Positions 23,144 through 35,170 of a stretch of 64,000 bases of DNA are shown here, piece after piece; within the stretch, counting starts at the first letter, position 1, and every line of letters begins with the position of its first letter. The position numbers and the translations under genes are program-made. The stretch is from Lobosporangium transversale (taxonomy: Eukaryota; Mortierellomycota; Mortierellomycetes; Mortierellales; Mortierellaceae): the NCBI RefSeq assembly GCF_002105155.1, contig NW_019028996.1, forward strand, positions 411,001 to 475,000, given 5' to 3'. The notes under the pieces are model-generated. The model was not told the origin of the DNA. It did not search any database and saw only the letters and a list, made by a program, of their open reading frames with translations.

Positions 23144-25690
23144 CTAATTAATAAAATCATTCACCAAAACTTCTCTTGAGGTAAATGATCCTATATTAAT
23201 GGGAGGCATAGCTACTTCAGGGGCCCCAAAAAATTTGTTTTTAAGTTCCGTAGCATTGACATGGAGCAATTGTGGATATTTCTTAACGAGCCCAGTATGG
23301 TTCGGGATATTCAAACATCCACAAATATAGACAATTTTAAAGTCGTCAAGCTCATCTCCATCCCTTGTTAAGTGAAATAAATTTGTGTTAGAATCGATCC
23401 AGGCCCTGTGCACCCCTTCAAACGCACTATCCATATATACCTCAATTTGATTTCTATTTTCGATCGATTTTGTCTTGTCTTTCCCTTAGTCTGGGCGGCG
23501 AGGATCAGGGGGGTTGGAGGGCGCAAAGGCTTTCGTGATGATTGCTGAACTGTCGTCATGATCATCAAATTTTGATATCGAGACTTGAATAATGTCTTGT
23601 CGTAGACATAATCGAACCTCCCAGTACCCTTTGGAAACCTCCTGAGTGTATTTTCTCTAGTTCCTATAGACGGGTCCAAGACCATGTCAGAGGAACGGCA
23701 TCTTCTCCTCCCAGATTTGTTGTATTAAGGGTAAACCCTCTGTAAGAAACGAAAGTTTGGAACAACAAATCCTCGAACTCGTTGGGATCCAAGTTCCCAC
23801 CCCTCAGGGCATTAAAAGAATCTTTAGGGAGTGGCATCTTTCTATATATGTCGAGGAGAGCCTCCTTTGCCGGTGGACATAAGAAATAGTGCTCAACTCT
23901 CCTATTAATCCGACGTAGATAAATCAAGCTAAGATCAATGAACGGAGGCCCATGTACATGTACATCTGGGCGAAATAACGCAGAAAGAGCAGAACGCTGA
24001 GAATTTTGTTGGACCTCAGTGAGTATATGGAAGTATTCCTTTGATTTTTTATAGAATGTTTCGCACCGCGCCGATTCAAATCTGCCGATCTTTTGTTGAA
24101 TAGGTATCGTCATCAAGTCTGCTACCATCACTAATATAGTCTATTAATTTAACGACCTCTTGGGACATTATTGGTTACTCTCTTCACCTCCTTTTTTACG
24201 GTATTCCTCGATGGCAAGGTGCTCAAGGATAGGGTCTTGTCGAAGATATTGTTCGATAAAGGCCGAACAAACTCCACCCAGTCCTCGATATCATCCGAGA
24301 TGTAGACTCTTTCATATGAAGCATGTGCCGTCCCTGTGAAGACAACCCGAACGCCATTCACATCCTGGGGCCATAAAGTTAGGTGAATTAGTGGGTTCAA
24401 AAGGTCAGGCCATGACCAATTGTTCTTGCGGAAAAGTTCGCCATGTTCATCAATGATTATGAGAGTTTTCTTGCTCTTTTGACAAAGTATCTTGGACAAA
24501 ATTATCTCGGCGGCAAAAACTATGGGATCGTCCAGAGTTTTCGTGCAGTAACAACTTTTTAAGGTCTGAAGTAGCCAACAGGTCCTTATTAAGGACAAAG
24601 GATCGGAGGCATATTTCCTTAGCTGCTACAGCGACAGCCAAGTTAGCTAGTTCAGCGGCATTCGCGACATAAAGTGTTGACCAACCTTCTGCATACGCTT
24701 TTCTTGCAAGGAATATTGCAAGGGAGGATTTGCAGACGCCCATCGGTCCAGCCAATACCCTCTTGATTGATCTATTGCTATCCGCGGAGAATTTATTCCA
24801 CAGCTCCATCATCTGTTCAGTAATAATGAACGATTTGCCCTGGAAGCCTTTCCCATAGTGTTTTGGTTCTTGTCCAATATTTGGTAATTCGACTTGGTCG
24901 CCCACATCTTTTCCATCTAGTGTGGCTTTAAATTTTTTACGCGATTCTAACTTGAACCTGTCATCATTGAGCAATTCGATCAAAGTAGAATGCAAGGCTA
25001 TTGGACCATCGGATACAAGATATTCATGCCAACCTTTTGAGGAGTATCGGGCTCATGTTCGCGAGGTCGTTTCTGAGCTAAAAAGAGGGAATAATAAAAT
25101 TATTGGTTTGAAAATTGGCGTTTAAATAAACATAAGAACAACGTTATGAAAGGACGAAAAACTAGCAGTAGGAGTCTGAGGATGTGCGCGGACCTTGGAG
25201 GCGACTTCTCAAATTCTTTATAGAGATGATATCCAAAGTCGCACTCCGCCGAGACACATCTCTCCAATAACAAATAAAAAACTCAATTGCAACCATACCT
25301 CGCTGTGGTGGCTTGACAAAAACATGGATAGTCCCCTTTGGAAGTTCGGAATTAAATAACCCACAAGTTCCATTTTTGACTCAACGACGGTCTTGCCTTC
25401 GTCAGGGATGGAAACCTTGTAGAGAGTTAGGTTCTCTGGTAGGATATCACCAAACTTGGCAGGCGAATAGATGGCTTGCTTGAGTATCCCAACACTTTGC
25501 ACGAAAAAACCTTCACTGGGAAAGATGTTGCTTCTCCCTCGACAACGCAGTTCAGCTCCAGCAACGGTGGCATGGCGCGCCTTTTGCGTTGTGGGTGTTG
25601 ATTTTGTCTTTTTCGTTTATTGGGTGTGGAGGCATCCTCAAGCTTATTTGTAATCATTTTTTTCTGTGTTAGTCTCCTTGTGGTGACCAT
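23144..25690 (-). pseudogene. Crinkler (CRN)-like protein, pseudogene with P-loop ATPase and C-terminal region
   Basis: A basic N-terminal leader from ATG at 25690 (NKRKRQNQHPQRKRR, NLS-like) precedes a CRN-type ubiquitin-like header: NCVVEGEATSFPV, then LTLYKVSIPDEGK. A GT-AG intron fits 25078..25298. Next comes KRPREHEPDTPQK and a P-loop region with GPMGVCKSSLAIFLARKAYA, ending in Walker B LIIIDEHGELF. The usual Walker A glycine is Cys here (GPMGVCKS instead of GxGKS). Further C-terminal blocks run to 23144. At least four frameshifts break it: a T6 run at about 25506-25511, near 25025, near 24560 and near 23680. There is also a stop/shift near 24150. CRN-RHS proteins are intracellular effectors or conflict factors in oomycetes, chytrids and Mucoromycota. 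This copy is probably non-functional unless the shifts are sequencing errors. Confidence 0.75.
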
Positions 25691-26146
25691 TGTTAATAAA
25701 GATGTGTAAGACTGAGTATGGCTGAAATGCTGGGAGAAAATGAAAAATGAGTAAGGCAAAAAAAAAAAAAAAAGGAAAGAGAGCAAAATTGACGGGAGCA
25801 AACCTGCCCCAGCCATTGCCTGTTGGAGGTTGTCGTCTCTTTGCGCTGCAGCGCAAGGCTGTTGATCGTACCTTGGACCAGTTCATAGCTGACAACCCTG
25901 ACCTCAACCCCGTTGAGATTGCAGAGTTGCGATTTGATGGTTCTCCAAGAAGTGAAAGATGACATGGCTGCACCAATCGATTTCAGCCACCGCATCTTCG
26001 TTCTCAAGGATAGCAAGACTGAGAACTCAAGAGAGTTAAGAATGGTAGTCTAATTGTCTACTCAAATAACAAAATAGATAAAACAACTATACTTATACTA
26101 GATAAATATTAATTTTTCAGGAATTATAAGCTATCAACACATTACC

Positions 26147-26338
26147 ATGTCTGAAAATGCAAACCGAACTTACAAAAAATTTGAATCAGTTTACTTTGCT
26201 GCTGACAAGAAGCAAACCTTGGGTCCACAAGCAAAGGCTCACGAATGGGCTGATGCCGACAGCAATACTTTTGCGATGTACGAAAGTGGCCTTTCTCCCG
26301 ACGGCAAGAGGTTGATTTACGAGTTTGCAAGCTACTAA
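26147..26338 (+). CDS. Small hypothetical protein, 63 aa
   Basis: A complete 63-codon frame, polar and charged, with no signal peptide or membrane segment. It has coding-like codon use and an ATG in ACCATGTC context. No family recognised. It stands alone between the CRN pseudogene and the oxygenase gene. It could be a real small gene or a chance frame. Confidence 0.4.
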   Translation: MSENANRTYKKFESVYFAADKKQTLGPQAKAHEWADADSNTFAMYESGLSPDGKRLIYEFASY

Positions 26339-26819
26339 GATCAACATGCATTCTTGGATACATATAACAAACTCCCGAACCCTTCCTGGTTTTTTTATTT
26401 TTTTATTTTTATTTTTTATTTTTTATTTTTTTTATTTGGTAGTGGTGTGCATCGCATAAACAATTCCTTTCTATCTTCTAATATGTGGTACTTATGGGAC
26501 AATTGCATTTTTAATGATGCAAAGACTGGGTTAGTACAAAGGAAAATTAACCTGTTCCATACTCAGGTCGGGGGCCGTACTTCCCCCTGCTTTGATCCAA
26601 GAAAAAACGGACCTTCCGGGTTTGAAACCCAGACTCTCCGCTACAGAGGGGGAAGCTTTAGCCACTAGGCCAGGCTTACCTGGTCGTCCTGCTGGCTATC
26701 ACGTGCTACTCGGTTGGTGGCAAAGCTAAGATTCCCAGGGTCCAAAAACAGGCGCACTGACTGCTTGTCTTTTTTCTTTTACTTTTTTCTTTCATCTCAT
26801 TACTCCATCCGCTTTCATT
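26339..26819. other. Intergenic with a tRNA-like repeat
   Basis: A T-rich run at 26391-26436 and the tRNA-derived segment listed separately. Otherwise nothing recognisable. Confidence 0.4.
26610..26685 (-). repeat. tRNA-derived (SINE-like) sequence
   Basis: On the minus strand an A-box-like TGGCCTAGTGG and a B-box-like GGGTTTCAAACCC are correctly spaced and are followed by a T6 stretch. The acceptor arms (GTAAGCC and AAGGTCC) do not pair and no proper anticodon stem forms. This is a tRNA-derived repeat or a dead tRNA rather than a functional gene. Confidence 0.35.
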
Positions 26820-27553
26820 ATGACCACGGTAAATGCTTTAGAAATTAAGACCGAGGAGGACGAGGGAAAGATAGTACATATGTTATTTTAAAAGTAATTC
26901 TAGTTATTTTGGCATCCTAAACACTGTTATTTTCTATATTTTTTAATGCATTTTATACCAGAGTACTTCGGATAACCAAGTTGTCGTAGTTGACTATCAA
27001 GACCTTGTCTCTGGTACTGATATCTCTGCAAAGATTGAGGAGGCATTTGGCGCACACGAGCACTGTCTTGGCTTATTGTTGGTTAGCAACTTACCTAAAG
27101 AGTACTTGGCTCTCCGTGAGCGACTACTGAAGCTTGCATCCACTTTTGCAGCCCTACCAGAAGAGGCCAAAGACAAGACTGTCCATGCTGCCAGTCGTTA
27201 CAGTTTTGGATGGAGTTGTGGCAAGGAGATTATGAATGGAAAACCTGGTAAAGTGTATTACTTGCAAAAGAATTATCAAAAAAAAAAAAAGCAAATGGAG
27301 TCATGCAAAGTCTTGTGGGAAATGCATTCGTGGGAATTTTTTCTTGTACGATATTGATGGCTCGGCCTATGAACAGTCGTTCGTGAATGTTAGAGTAACT
27401 CGCTTTCGGAATTCGGATTAAATAAACTAGACTATTGTGAGCTTGGGAAATGAGGGAGGGCCAACAGTTCCGGGATGGAAAATGACAGATGGCTCATGTC
27501 TGTGCAACGTTAGAGTTTATGCACCCCGCATTTCTTTCAATACGCCCTGACCC

Positions 27554-27589
<36 letters not shown>

Positions 27590-28430
27590 CTTCTTTTAAT
27601 TACATCCTCCACGTCCATGGACAATATATTGTGGCATGGAAAATGTAGACGTCTCCAAAGGAAGTTACTATGCCAATCCATTGATGGATGAACCTGAATC
27701 TTCCAAGATTCTCCAGGAGCAGTTCCCCGAATATTGCCATCCCAACGTTTGGCCATCAGAAGATCTACCCGAGCTTGAAGTTGCCTTCAAGGAATTGGGG
27801 CAATTTATTGTCGAGCTCGGAAAACAAGTCGCCAAGGAATGTGACAAACTTGTGCACTCCAAATTACCTTCCTTCTCGCCTACGCATCTTCAAGATGTCA
27901 TCCGTGACTCCAAGACAACTAAGGCAAGATTGTTACATTATTATCCGCAGACCGGAACTATCGAGGGCGAGAAGAGGGATGATATGGATTCATGGTGTGG
28001 ATGGCATTTGGATCACGGTTCTCTCACTGGCCTGACTAGCGCCATGTATATCGATGAATCTGATAAAAGCGAAGGCTGGAAGGAGGTCAGTTGCCCTGAC
28101 CCCGAAGCTGGATTGTATATCCGTAACCGTGGCCAACAAGTTGTTAAGGCCTCCATTCCTCGCGATCATTTGGCATTCCAAACAGGCGAGGCTTTACAGC
28201 TAGCTACTCGTGGCTTGTTGGCCGCAACACCTCACTGCGTTCGTGGTGCAACTCCTCCTGAAAATGATCCCAAACACTATGCTACATTGGCCAGAAATAC
28301 ATTTGCAGTCTTTATGCAGCCCTCGCTCGAAACCATCGTTACAGAAGATGGACGCAATTTTGGTGAATGGACTAAAGAGGTTTTGGACCGTTACTATGAT
28401 AAGGACAGCAAGCAAGCCAAGAAGCATTAA
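26820..28430 (+). CDS. Fe(II)/2-oxoglutarate-dependent oxygenase-like protein (isopenicillin N synthase-like fold)
   Basis: Three exons: 26820..26828, 26962..27247 and 27649..28430, giving 358 aa. The first exon encodes only MTT. The iron-binding facial triad is visible: His218 and Asp220 in WHLDHGSLTG, and the distal His294 in ATPHCVRGA. A downstream Arg (ARNTFAVFMQPS, about 314) would bind the co-substrate. The N-terminal part (about 10-80) resembles the DIOX_N region (SNLPKEYLALRERLLKLASTFAALP). The second intron is long (401 nt) and holds a roughly 32-nt T run. The substrate is unknown. It is convergent with XRN1, with 124 bp between the stops. Confidence 0.82.
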
Positions 28431-28554
28431 GAAATGCATTTAGAAAAACAGCAATAATAATAAAACCCCCACATAATGGCGAGATAACTGTAAACTAATA
28501 GAGTTTTTAATTCTAACAAACAAACAAAAAGCTATTACGACTATCATTTAACAT

Positions 28555-31500
28555 TCAAACAGTCGGCGCGGGGATCTGAGTAGGGGCAGGAGCAGAGACG
28601 GAAGCAGGAACTGGCGCTGAGGAAGAAGATTCTTCTGTTGCAGGAGCCGACGTAGTATTTCCTCCGCCTGCATCCTTTCCGCGGTTGCGACGACGCGCAT
28701 TACCACCTTGGTTGTTTTGGCCATTATGGTTTTGCTGCTTGCCAGAACTACCTGCTCTTTGTCCCTTAGATTCCTTTGATTCCTTAGGTGCTTTGGGTTC
28801 CTTTGGTTCCTTTTGCTCTTTTGGCTCCTTTGGTTCCTTTTGCTCTTTTGGCTCCTTAGGTTCCTTGGGCTCTTTTGGTTCCTTAGACTCTCTCAACTCT
28901 TTAGAGCCTTTATGCTCTTTATGCTCTTTATGTGAGGGGATTGATGCTGAAACATCATCTTCATTGGCTGGTAAAGGCCGAGGACGGACATGTCCTTGTC
29001 CATTACGATGATGACCGCCGCCCCGCTGAGCATTTCCTTGTGGACGTGGTCCATTGTTGTGGTGATAGGTATTACTGCTGGTGGCTATATTATTGCTACT
29101 GCTGCCGCCACTGCTGTTATTAACATTTTGATGTGAGTGGCCAAAGTTGTGAGGCCCATGAGGGGGACGAGGTTGACGTTGAGCACGATGAGTATTCTGC
29201 TTATGGTGTTGCTGGATATGTGAAGGCTTCATCCAAGCTGAGGGTTTTGACTGTTGTTGCTGGGGTGGTGGAGCAGGTCGAAAGTGCTCAAGCAAAGCTG
29301 CAGCTTGAGTTCCAGCAGCTGGGAGCGCAAATGGAGGAATAGAGGGGCCTGGTTGAACACTATGAGCACCATCCTCTAAAGGAACGTTCTTGTGAAGAAG
29401 ACTAAGCAAGTGAGCTGATGGGTCATGGACAGAGGTATTGTTCACAGAGTTAGGTCGAGCTGCAATCTGAGGCACCTGACGAGGACGAGGGAAGAAGCCT
29501 AGGCTTTGGTTAGCAGTCGTGCGTGCATCAACGGGAGTGTGAGGAGCCGCTGGAGCGCTTGGATGTCTGTTGCCACTAGTTTGATTTTTGTGTGGACGTG
29601 GCCCATTTTTGGGACGTTGATTATCGGGAGTAGGAGCAACACCCATGATCTCCCATCCATGAGGCTTTTTATCGGCAGGCTGCTTTTGCTGGTGGTGTTT
29701 GGGTGGCAGGATAGTAACAGGCTTGGGACGGGAGGGTTCAGAAGTAGCAGGAGCAGGAGCAGGATGTTTTTGGTTACACTGGGGAGTGGTCAAATTCAGG
29801 ATTGATTGTGGCAATACAGTCATGCCACGGTACATGGAACATCGTCCGCTAAGATCCATACCGCTCATGAATTTGTCATCAAAGAGAACTTCAATCTCCA
29901 GTCGATCAATCCCAACAACCGTGCCTTTGGCACCAATAGGGACCGTTCCAGAATCTTGAACAAAAACAACCCTATCGCCAAGATTAAAGGTTTGATCAGA
30001 CAACAAAGTGGCAGCATGACTGGGCTTGAGCATTGTTTGTCGACCAAGATTCTTGACAATGATGTGCTTCATTCCTGGCCTGTTCTCGACATAGTGGTCA
30101 GCGGCTTCCTCGATAAGTGCGATCGTATCCTAAGACGGAGAGGTTGAATCAAATGGTTACTTCTCATTCGTAACAAGTTAAATTATCCACATGGACGCAC
30201 TTTCCTGTTAGGCTCAATTCACCTACCTTATCCAATTGTACCGCATCTAGATCAACGCGCTCAAACTCGCGCACCTTGGACTTCTTGAGCCATTCCTCAA
30301 TGCGTTTGATTTTCTCTGTGCTATCACCATCAGGATACAGTTCTTCGGCAACGTAAAGATCATTGCGTGCCTTTTTTTCCAGTGCATCGATGAACTCTGG
30401 GAACAATCTCTTGTATTCCTCAAGTAGGTCTACAGCCTTTTGAGTAAACTCCCAGCCATTTTCGGTCTTGCGAGTGTAGCCAAGTACTTTCTGCCTCTTG
30501 GCTTCAAATTTGAGGTTAAGACCTAAATTAACACGTCGATCCGTCGATCGATACACGACATAGAGCGACGAAGTCAGTTTACTCAGGATCAACGCAGAGA
30601 TACCAACTGTTCTGCAAACAACGAATGATGGCATGTATATTGTTTCCGCCAAAGCTTTTTGAGCAATCTCTTGTCCAAATTTCGGCTCTTCTGCTGAATC
30701 GCTTGGAATCTAATGATATCAACAAAAATGAGAAGGAAATCGCACAAGCATCGTTAGTCTCCAAAAGTATTGTATTTGAGATTCAATGCATACTAAATAC
30801 CATATGCTTACGGCGACTCGAAGCGCTAAGGCATGCTCTGAGTGTGCGATCACTTGTGCAGGACATCCATAGTGGCCCTCTCTGCCTAAGAAGAAGACCT
30901 GCGATTCCATTGGAAAGTCTTCGCAAAGTGATCTTGGAGGCTCCTCTTTGGTTCTAGTGTCTGGATGTTTGACAGAATCGACAATTGTCTGAATTGCAAA
31001 CTCTTGCTCCTCTCCGGGCTTACAGAAATCCTTGACTAAGGCCCCATTCATTTCTCGTTTAAGACCCTTCAGTAACAGAACCTCGGCCGTAAACTCAATA
31101 TCTCCGATTATCACTCCAAATCGCTTCGTGTACAAAGTTTCAATCTTGTCCACGCGTTTCCTCCAGGTATCGAAAGTGTTGGTACGATGAGGGGTCTGGA
31201 TGACCACCTTGTTCCTACCTTGAAGCTGCACTTCATATTTAAACATCTCATCCGAAATAGATGACACAACACCCTCCTTTAGGAATGGCCATCCAACATA
31301 AACGCGTTTACCGATTTTGGATAGTGCAAGTTTTTCTGGCTTAAGACCTTCAAATCTGTTGACAATGTTGACGACCATAGTCTCATTGCGAGATGGCGCC
31401 TGGAATACCTGGACGCCATGGAATCCTAGGCTGCCTGTATGTTGGATAGTGTCTAATGAGGGAAATCCAAACAGTGCGTCGACGCCCTTGAAGGCTCCTT

Positions 31501-31977
31501 CGCAAAGACCCTTCCTTAAGGATGATACACCTTCAATAGTGGGAAGATGAAAGATGGACTGCTTGCATTTGCAGTCCCTGATATCAGGGAAGAATGAAGG
31601 TAGCGGTGACGGATATATTTCCGAAAGACTTTCATCGCGCATGAACAATGTGCTCTCTCCACTGGCGTTTCGTTCGCGTTCCTCCTCAGTCAGTAAATGT
31701 TCTTTAGATTTCATGGCTGCTAGCAGCCTTTCCTGGTCAATAAACGGAATTTTGACAATAGCCTCCCAATCCTGCTTCTTGCCGTTCATATCCAGTTCAA
31801 AATCTTTAGGATAGAAGTCTTTAATAGGCGACGACTCCATGACAATCAAATCCCAATACGCTTGTGGAATATGCTGTTTACTGGCCTCTGGCAATACTCC
31901 CATTAGTTGCTCGTATGGCTTGAATGGCTGGCCAAGTTCAAATGGTAGTTTGAACTCCTCCAAATCCACCAAATCTA

Positions 31978-32012
<35 letters not shown>

Positions 32013-34831
32013 AAATTAGGATGAATTATATTACTGGTTGATTTTTTTTTTTTTTTTTTTTTTTACCTGATATTTTGGGAGCATAGTGATAAGGATAAAA
32101 CCATGCCCAAGATGCCACTCCTCGGTAATAATAATACAATACCCATTGAAGACCTTCGACATATTTGAACACCATGCGACGAATCTCTTCTGGGGTTTCA
32201 AGCTCTGGCTTAGTCTGTATGAAGAAACGGGTTCAGAGTAAAGGATAAATGACAGTAGAAATAAGAATAAAAGCTTCATGAGACGACGTCTTGATATACA
32301 ACATCTCAGGCAGCTAAATGTGTAATAAAGTCACAGGACAAAATAGTCAATCCAAGGGTAACTACTAACCAAATAATAATCTTGTTTCCACTGTTTGAAC
32401 CGATCCTGATATACATTACGAGCCTTTTCATCTCGAAGCTCCTCGTTCTCAATTGCATCTGCAACAATTGTGGCTTGATCGTACTTGCGCATAATACGAG
32501 CACGAGCTTCCTGAGATTCTACGTCCTCTTCATCCTCCTCTTCATCAAACTCGATAAAAATGTGTTTATCACCATTCTCTGTCTCAATTCCGTGATGAAC
32601 CTCGATTGCCGACGCTATTTTCTTTACAAAGCTCCTGTCACTCGAGTTGAGCGTTTTTGGAAAATGGAGAATTTCCTTACGCTCTAAGACAAAATCTTTG
32701 ATTTGATCATAGAGGTCTTTTTGTCGCTTTGTCATCACTGTCAAGTTTTTAAAGATGAACTTGTCAGTTTATCGGTATTAAATACAATTCGATACACTCA
32801 TTTGCTTTCAAAAATAAAAATAAAATTAACATTACCAATTTCATTAGCATTTATAACGGGTTTGCCCATACGCATTCCTTGCCTATGCTTGCCTTTCTGA
32901 CCAGGAGCAGGGGTAATGATCAACTCGGCCATCTTTCCTCCAATATATTTGAGGTCATCGCATTCTGCTTCAAAAGCTTCATGCTCGATTACCTCTGCCA
33001 GTTCATGAAACATGGCCTCGACACGTTTCATATCCAGGACACCCGAGTCCTGAAAATAACCACCTAGCTGTGGTAATAACTTCTTGTAGATGTTAAATAA
33101 GAGGGCAAGAGCACCTTCTGCAATGTGCAGATTGGGTAAATGAGGCAAGAAATCGTTTCCGACAAACAGACATATTAAGACAAAATCATCAATGATCCGC
33201 TCCAGATCGTACGGGAAGGGTAATGAGTCTTGTAGAGAACAGAATTCTAAATCAAGATATTCTCGTAGTAGCGATAGATGCATCAGGAAAAAGTTTTGAG
33301 TGTCGATGCTCCTAATACCAAATTCAGTTGTTGAGTATTATGTATAGAAAAGAGTCGTCAGAGGTATATATTAATACATAAATCCAATGCATATTATCAA
33401 GCAGTAGAGTAGGCTCAGTTAAACTTTCCAGACACAGCACAAATGAACTGCACCTTCCTGGGGACATTCACAAGGACATTACGGTAAATAAAGAACTTAC
33501 CCCTTCTTCTTATTTGCCTTTCCAAATGTGACTTCTTCTCGTAGCAATGCAAAATGAGGTTCATGGCTAAGAAGACCCAGCATAATGAGATCCGCATCAA
33601 GACCATATAGACAGTGCCTTGTGTTCGGGTCATAATCCTTCTGAGCTTTGGACAGACGGATGTACTCCATGATCTTGTGTTCACCCTCTCCAGGGACTTC
33701 GTGCCCAGACAAGATGACTTTGAGGTTACGCCAATTGGCATCCTCTGTAATCTTTTTAGAAATGAAATACTTCAGCTGTACCGACAATCTCTTCATGAAA
33801 GGCGTTCCTGTTGATCAGTGCGAAGCACGGACACACAGATGGAAAGTGGCGAAGCAAAAGATAGAGATTGATCAATAAAATGTAATAAAAAACAAAACTA
33901 AAAACAAAAATAAAACAAAAAACACAGAGTTGTATTCTTCATACCTGGTGTGATACAATTGCGATCAAATTGCTCCTCTTCCGGCAGCTCTTCACCTTTG
34001 GCGATGGCCTTGCGCTTGGCATCCTCCGCATCCTTGGCAGTACGGAAGCGGCGGGAACGCTGCTGGTTCATCTTTGCACGGGGTGCAACACCTAATAGAC
34101 CAATGACCGTATTTGGTAAGTTGTTGATTTTGTTAGTGAGTCAAAAAAAAAAAGGCAACCAACAGGATACTGCGCCATGAGGTAGACCCAATAAACAATC
34201 ACAAACTACATTACCATCCACTGCCATAAAAAAGACTTTTTGTGGCCTGATCTTCAAGAAAAGGTGATCAATATAGTTAAAGATTGCAAGAAAGATCCTA
34301 TCTTCTGATAGACGGAAGTGTGCATCGGTATCATTGGGTAGCGAGCAGTTGTGGATAATTCCATTCATATCCAGATACAGGTTGTCTAATAATGATAGTG
34401 TACCCAAAAAAAGAAAAAAAAAACAAATGTCATTATACTCCTCTTCTTTTCTCTCCCACAGATCAACATATCCAAGAAGCATTTTGCTGGACTTTAAGAC
34501 AGTATGTTCCTTCGATTACCAAATTCTGGGATGGCATTCTCGGTGATCAACTGAGAACATAATGGATATCTCTCTCTACATTAATTGGGTAGAGAGTCAT
34601 AAAAAGAAAAAAGCAGGCAGATGGGTTGCATGTGTGCCAAATTCACATGTGAGATTAGTTTTGACTATGTTCATTAACCCACTAACAACGGTAAAAGCTC
34701 ATTAATTGTATTTTTTTTTATTCTAATCATTCATCTGTTCACAACTCTATGATGTCAAAGCATCTCTCTTAATTGACACCATGTCTATTATTGAATTACC
34801 CCATCCATCGGAAAAACTTTGGCACTCCCAT
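28555..34831 (-). CDS. XRN1: 5'-3' exoribonuclease 1 (XRN1/Kem1/Exo2)
   Basis: Eleven exons: 34800..34831, 34520..34575, 34215..34385, 33945..34091, 33501..33807, 32836..33311, 32370..32737, 32067..32214, 30812..31974, 30227..30709 and 28555..30129. This gives 1641 aa with frame kept throughout. The N terminus starts [10 protein letters not shown], then [10 protein letters not shown] and [35 protein letters not shown] and the acidic [16 protein letters not shown] and [13 protein letters not shown] motifs form the Mg-dependent active site. The central domains continue to about residue 1200. XRN1 degrades decapped mRNA 5' to 3' in the cytoplasm; the N-terminal start and long C-terminal tail separate it from nuclear Rat1/XRN2. 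The tail is low-complexity, with a Lys-Glu-Pro (KEP/KEQ) repeat at about 1516-1575. Intron 8 (31975..32066) is almost entirely a T run plus an A run. Confidence 0.95.
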
Positions 34832-35136
34832 GGCTGTATCTCGGTTTCTCTGTCTATGTGGATATGATGCGAGTGAAAAAAAAAAAGTATACGCGCCAAG
34901 TGTATTGTGTTGGTCTAAAGAGAAAAGCTTATGATGTTGTAGCTGCTACTATTGCTGTGTTACTTGTTATTGCCAAATAGGGTATGGCACAGGAAAAAAA
35001 AATAGAAAAGGCTGGAGAAGAAAAGAAAAAGAAAAATGTAGGGAAGAAAAGAAAGAGAATGGATAAAAAAGAGAATGTAACTGCGGCGACTTGAAAAGGT
35101 CCGAGAACAAGGTTGATGAGGAGGAACAAGAAAGAT

Positions 35137-35170
35137 GAATTGAATTGAATTGAATTGAATTGAATTGAAT
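35137..35170. repeat. (GAATT)n microsatellite
   Basis: About six and a half tandem copies of a 5-bp unit, upstream of the XRN1 start and within A/T-rich intergenic DNA. Confidence 0.85.

Noticed and set aside
26610-26685. Functional tRNA gene on the minus strand
   Set aside because: A and B boxes are present but acceptor and anticodon stems do not pair.
28685-29342. Long plus-strand frames opposite the XRN1 tail (Leu/Phe/Ser/Cys-rich)
   Set aside because: They are antisense shadows of the KEP repeat and the Pro/Gln-rich exon of XRN1.
35137-35170. CRISPR-like direct repeats
   Set aside because: Simple 5-bp tandem repeat without spacers, in a eukaryotic genome.
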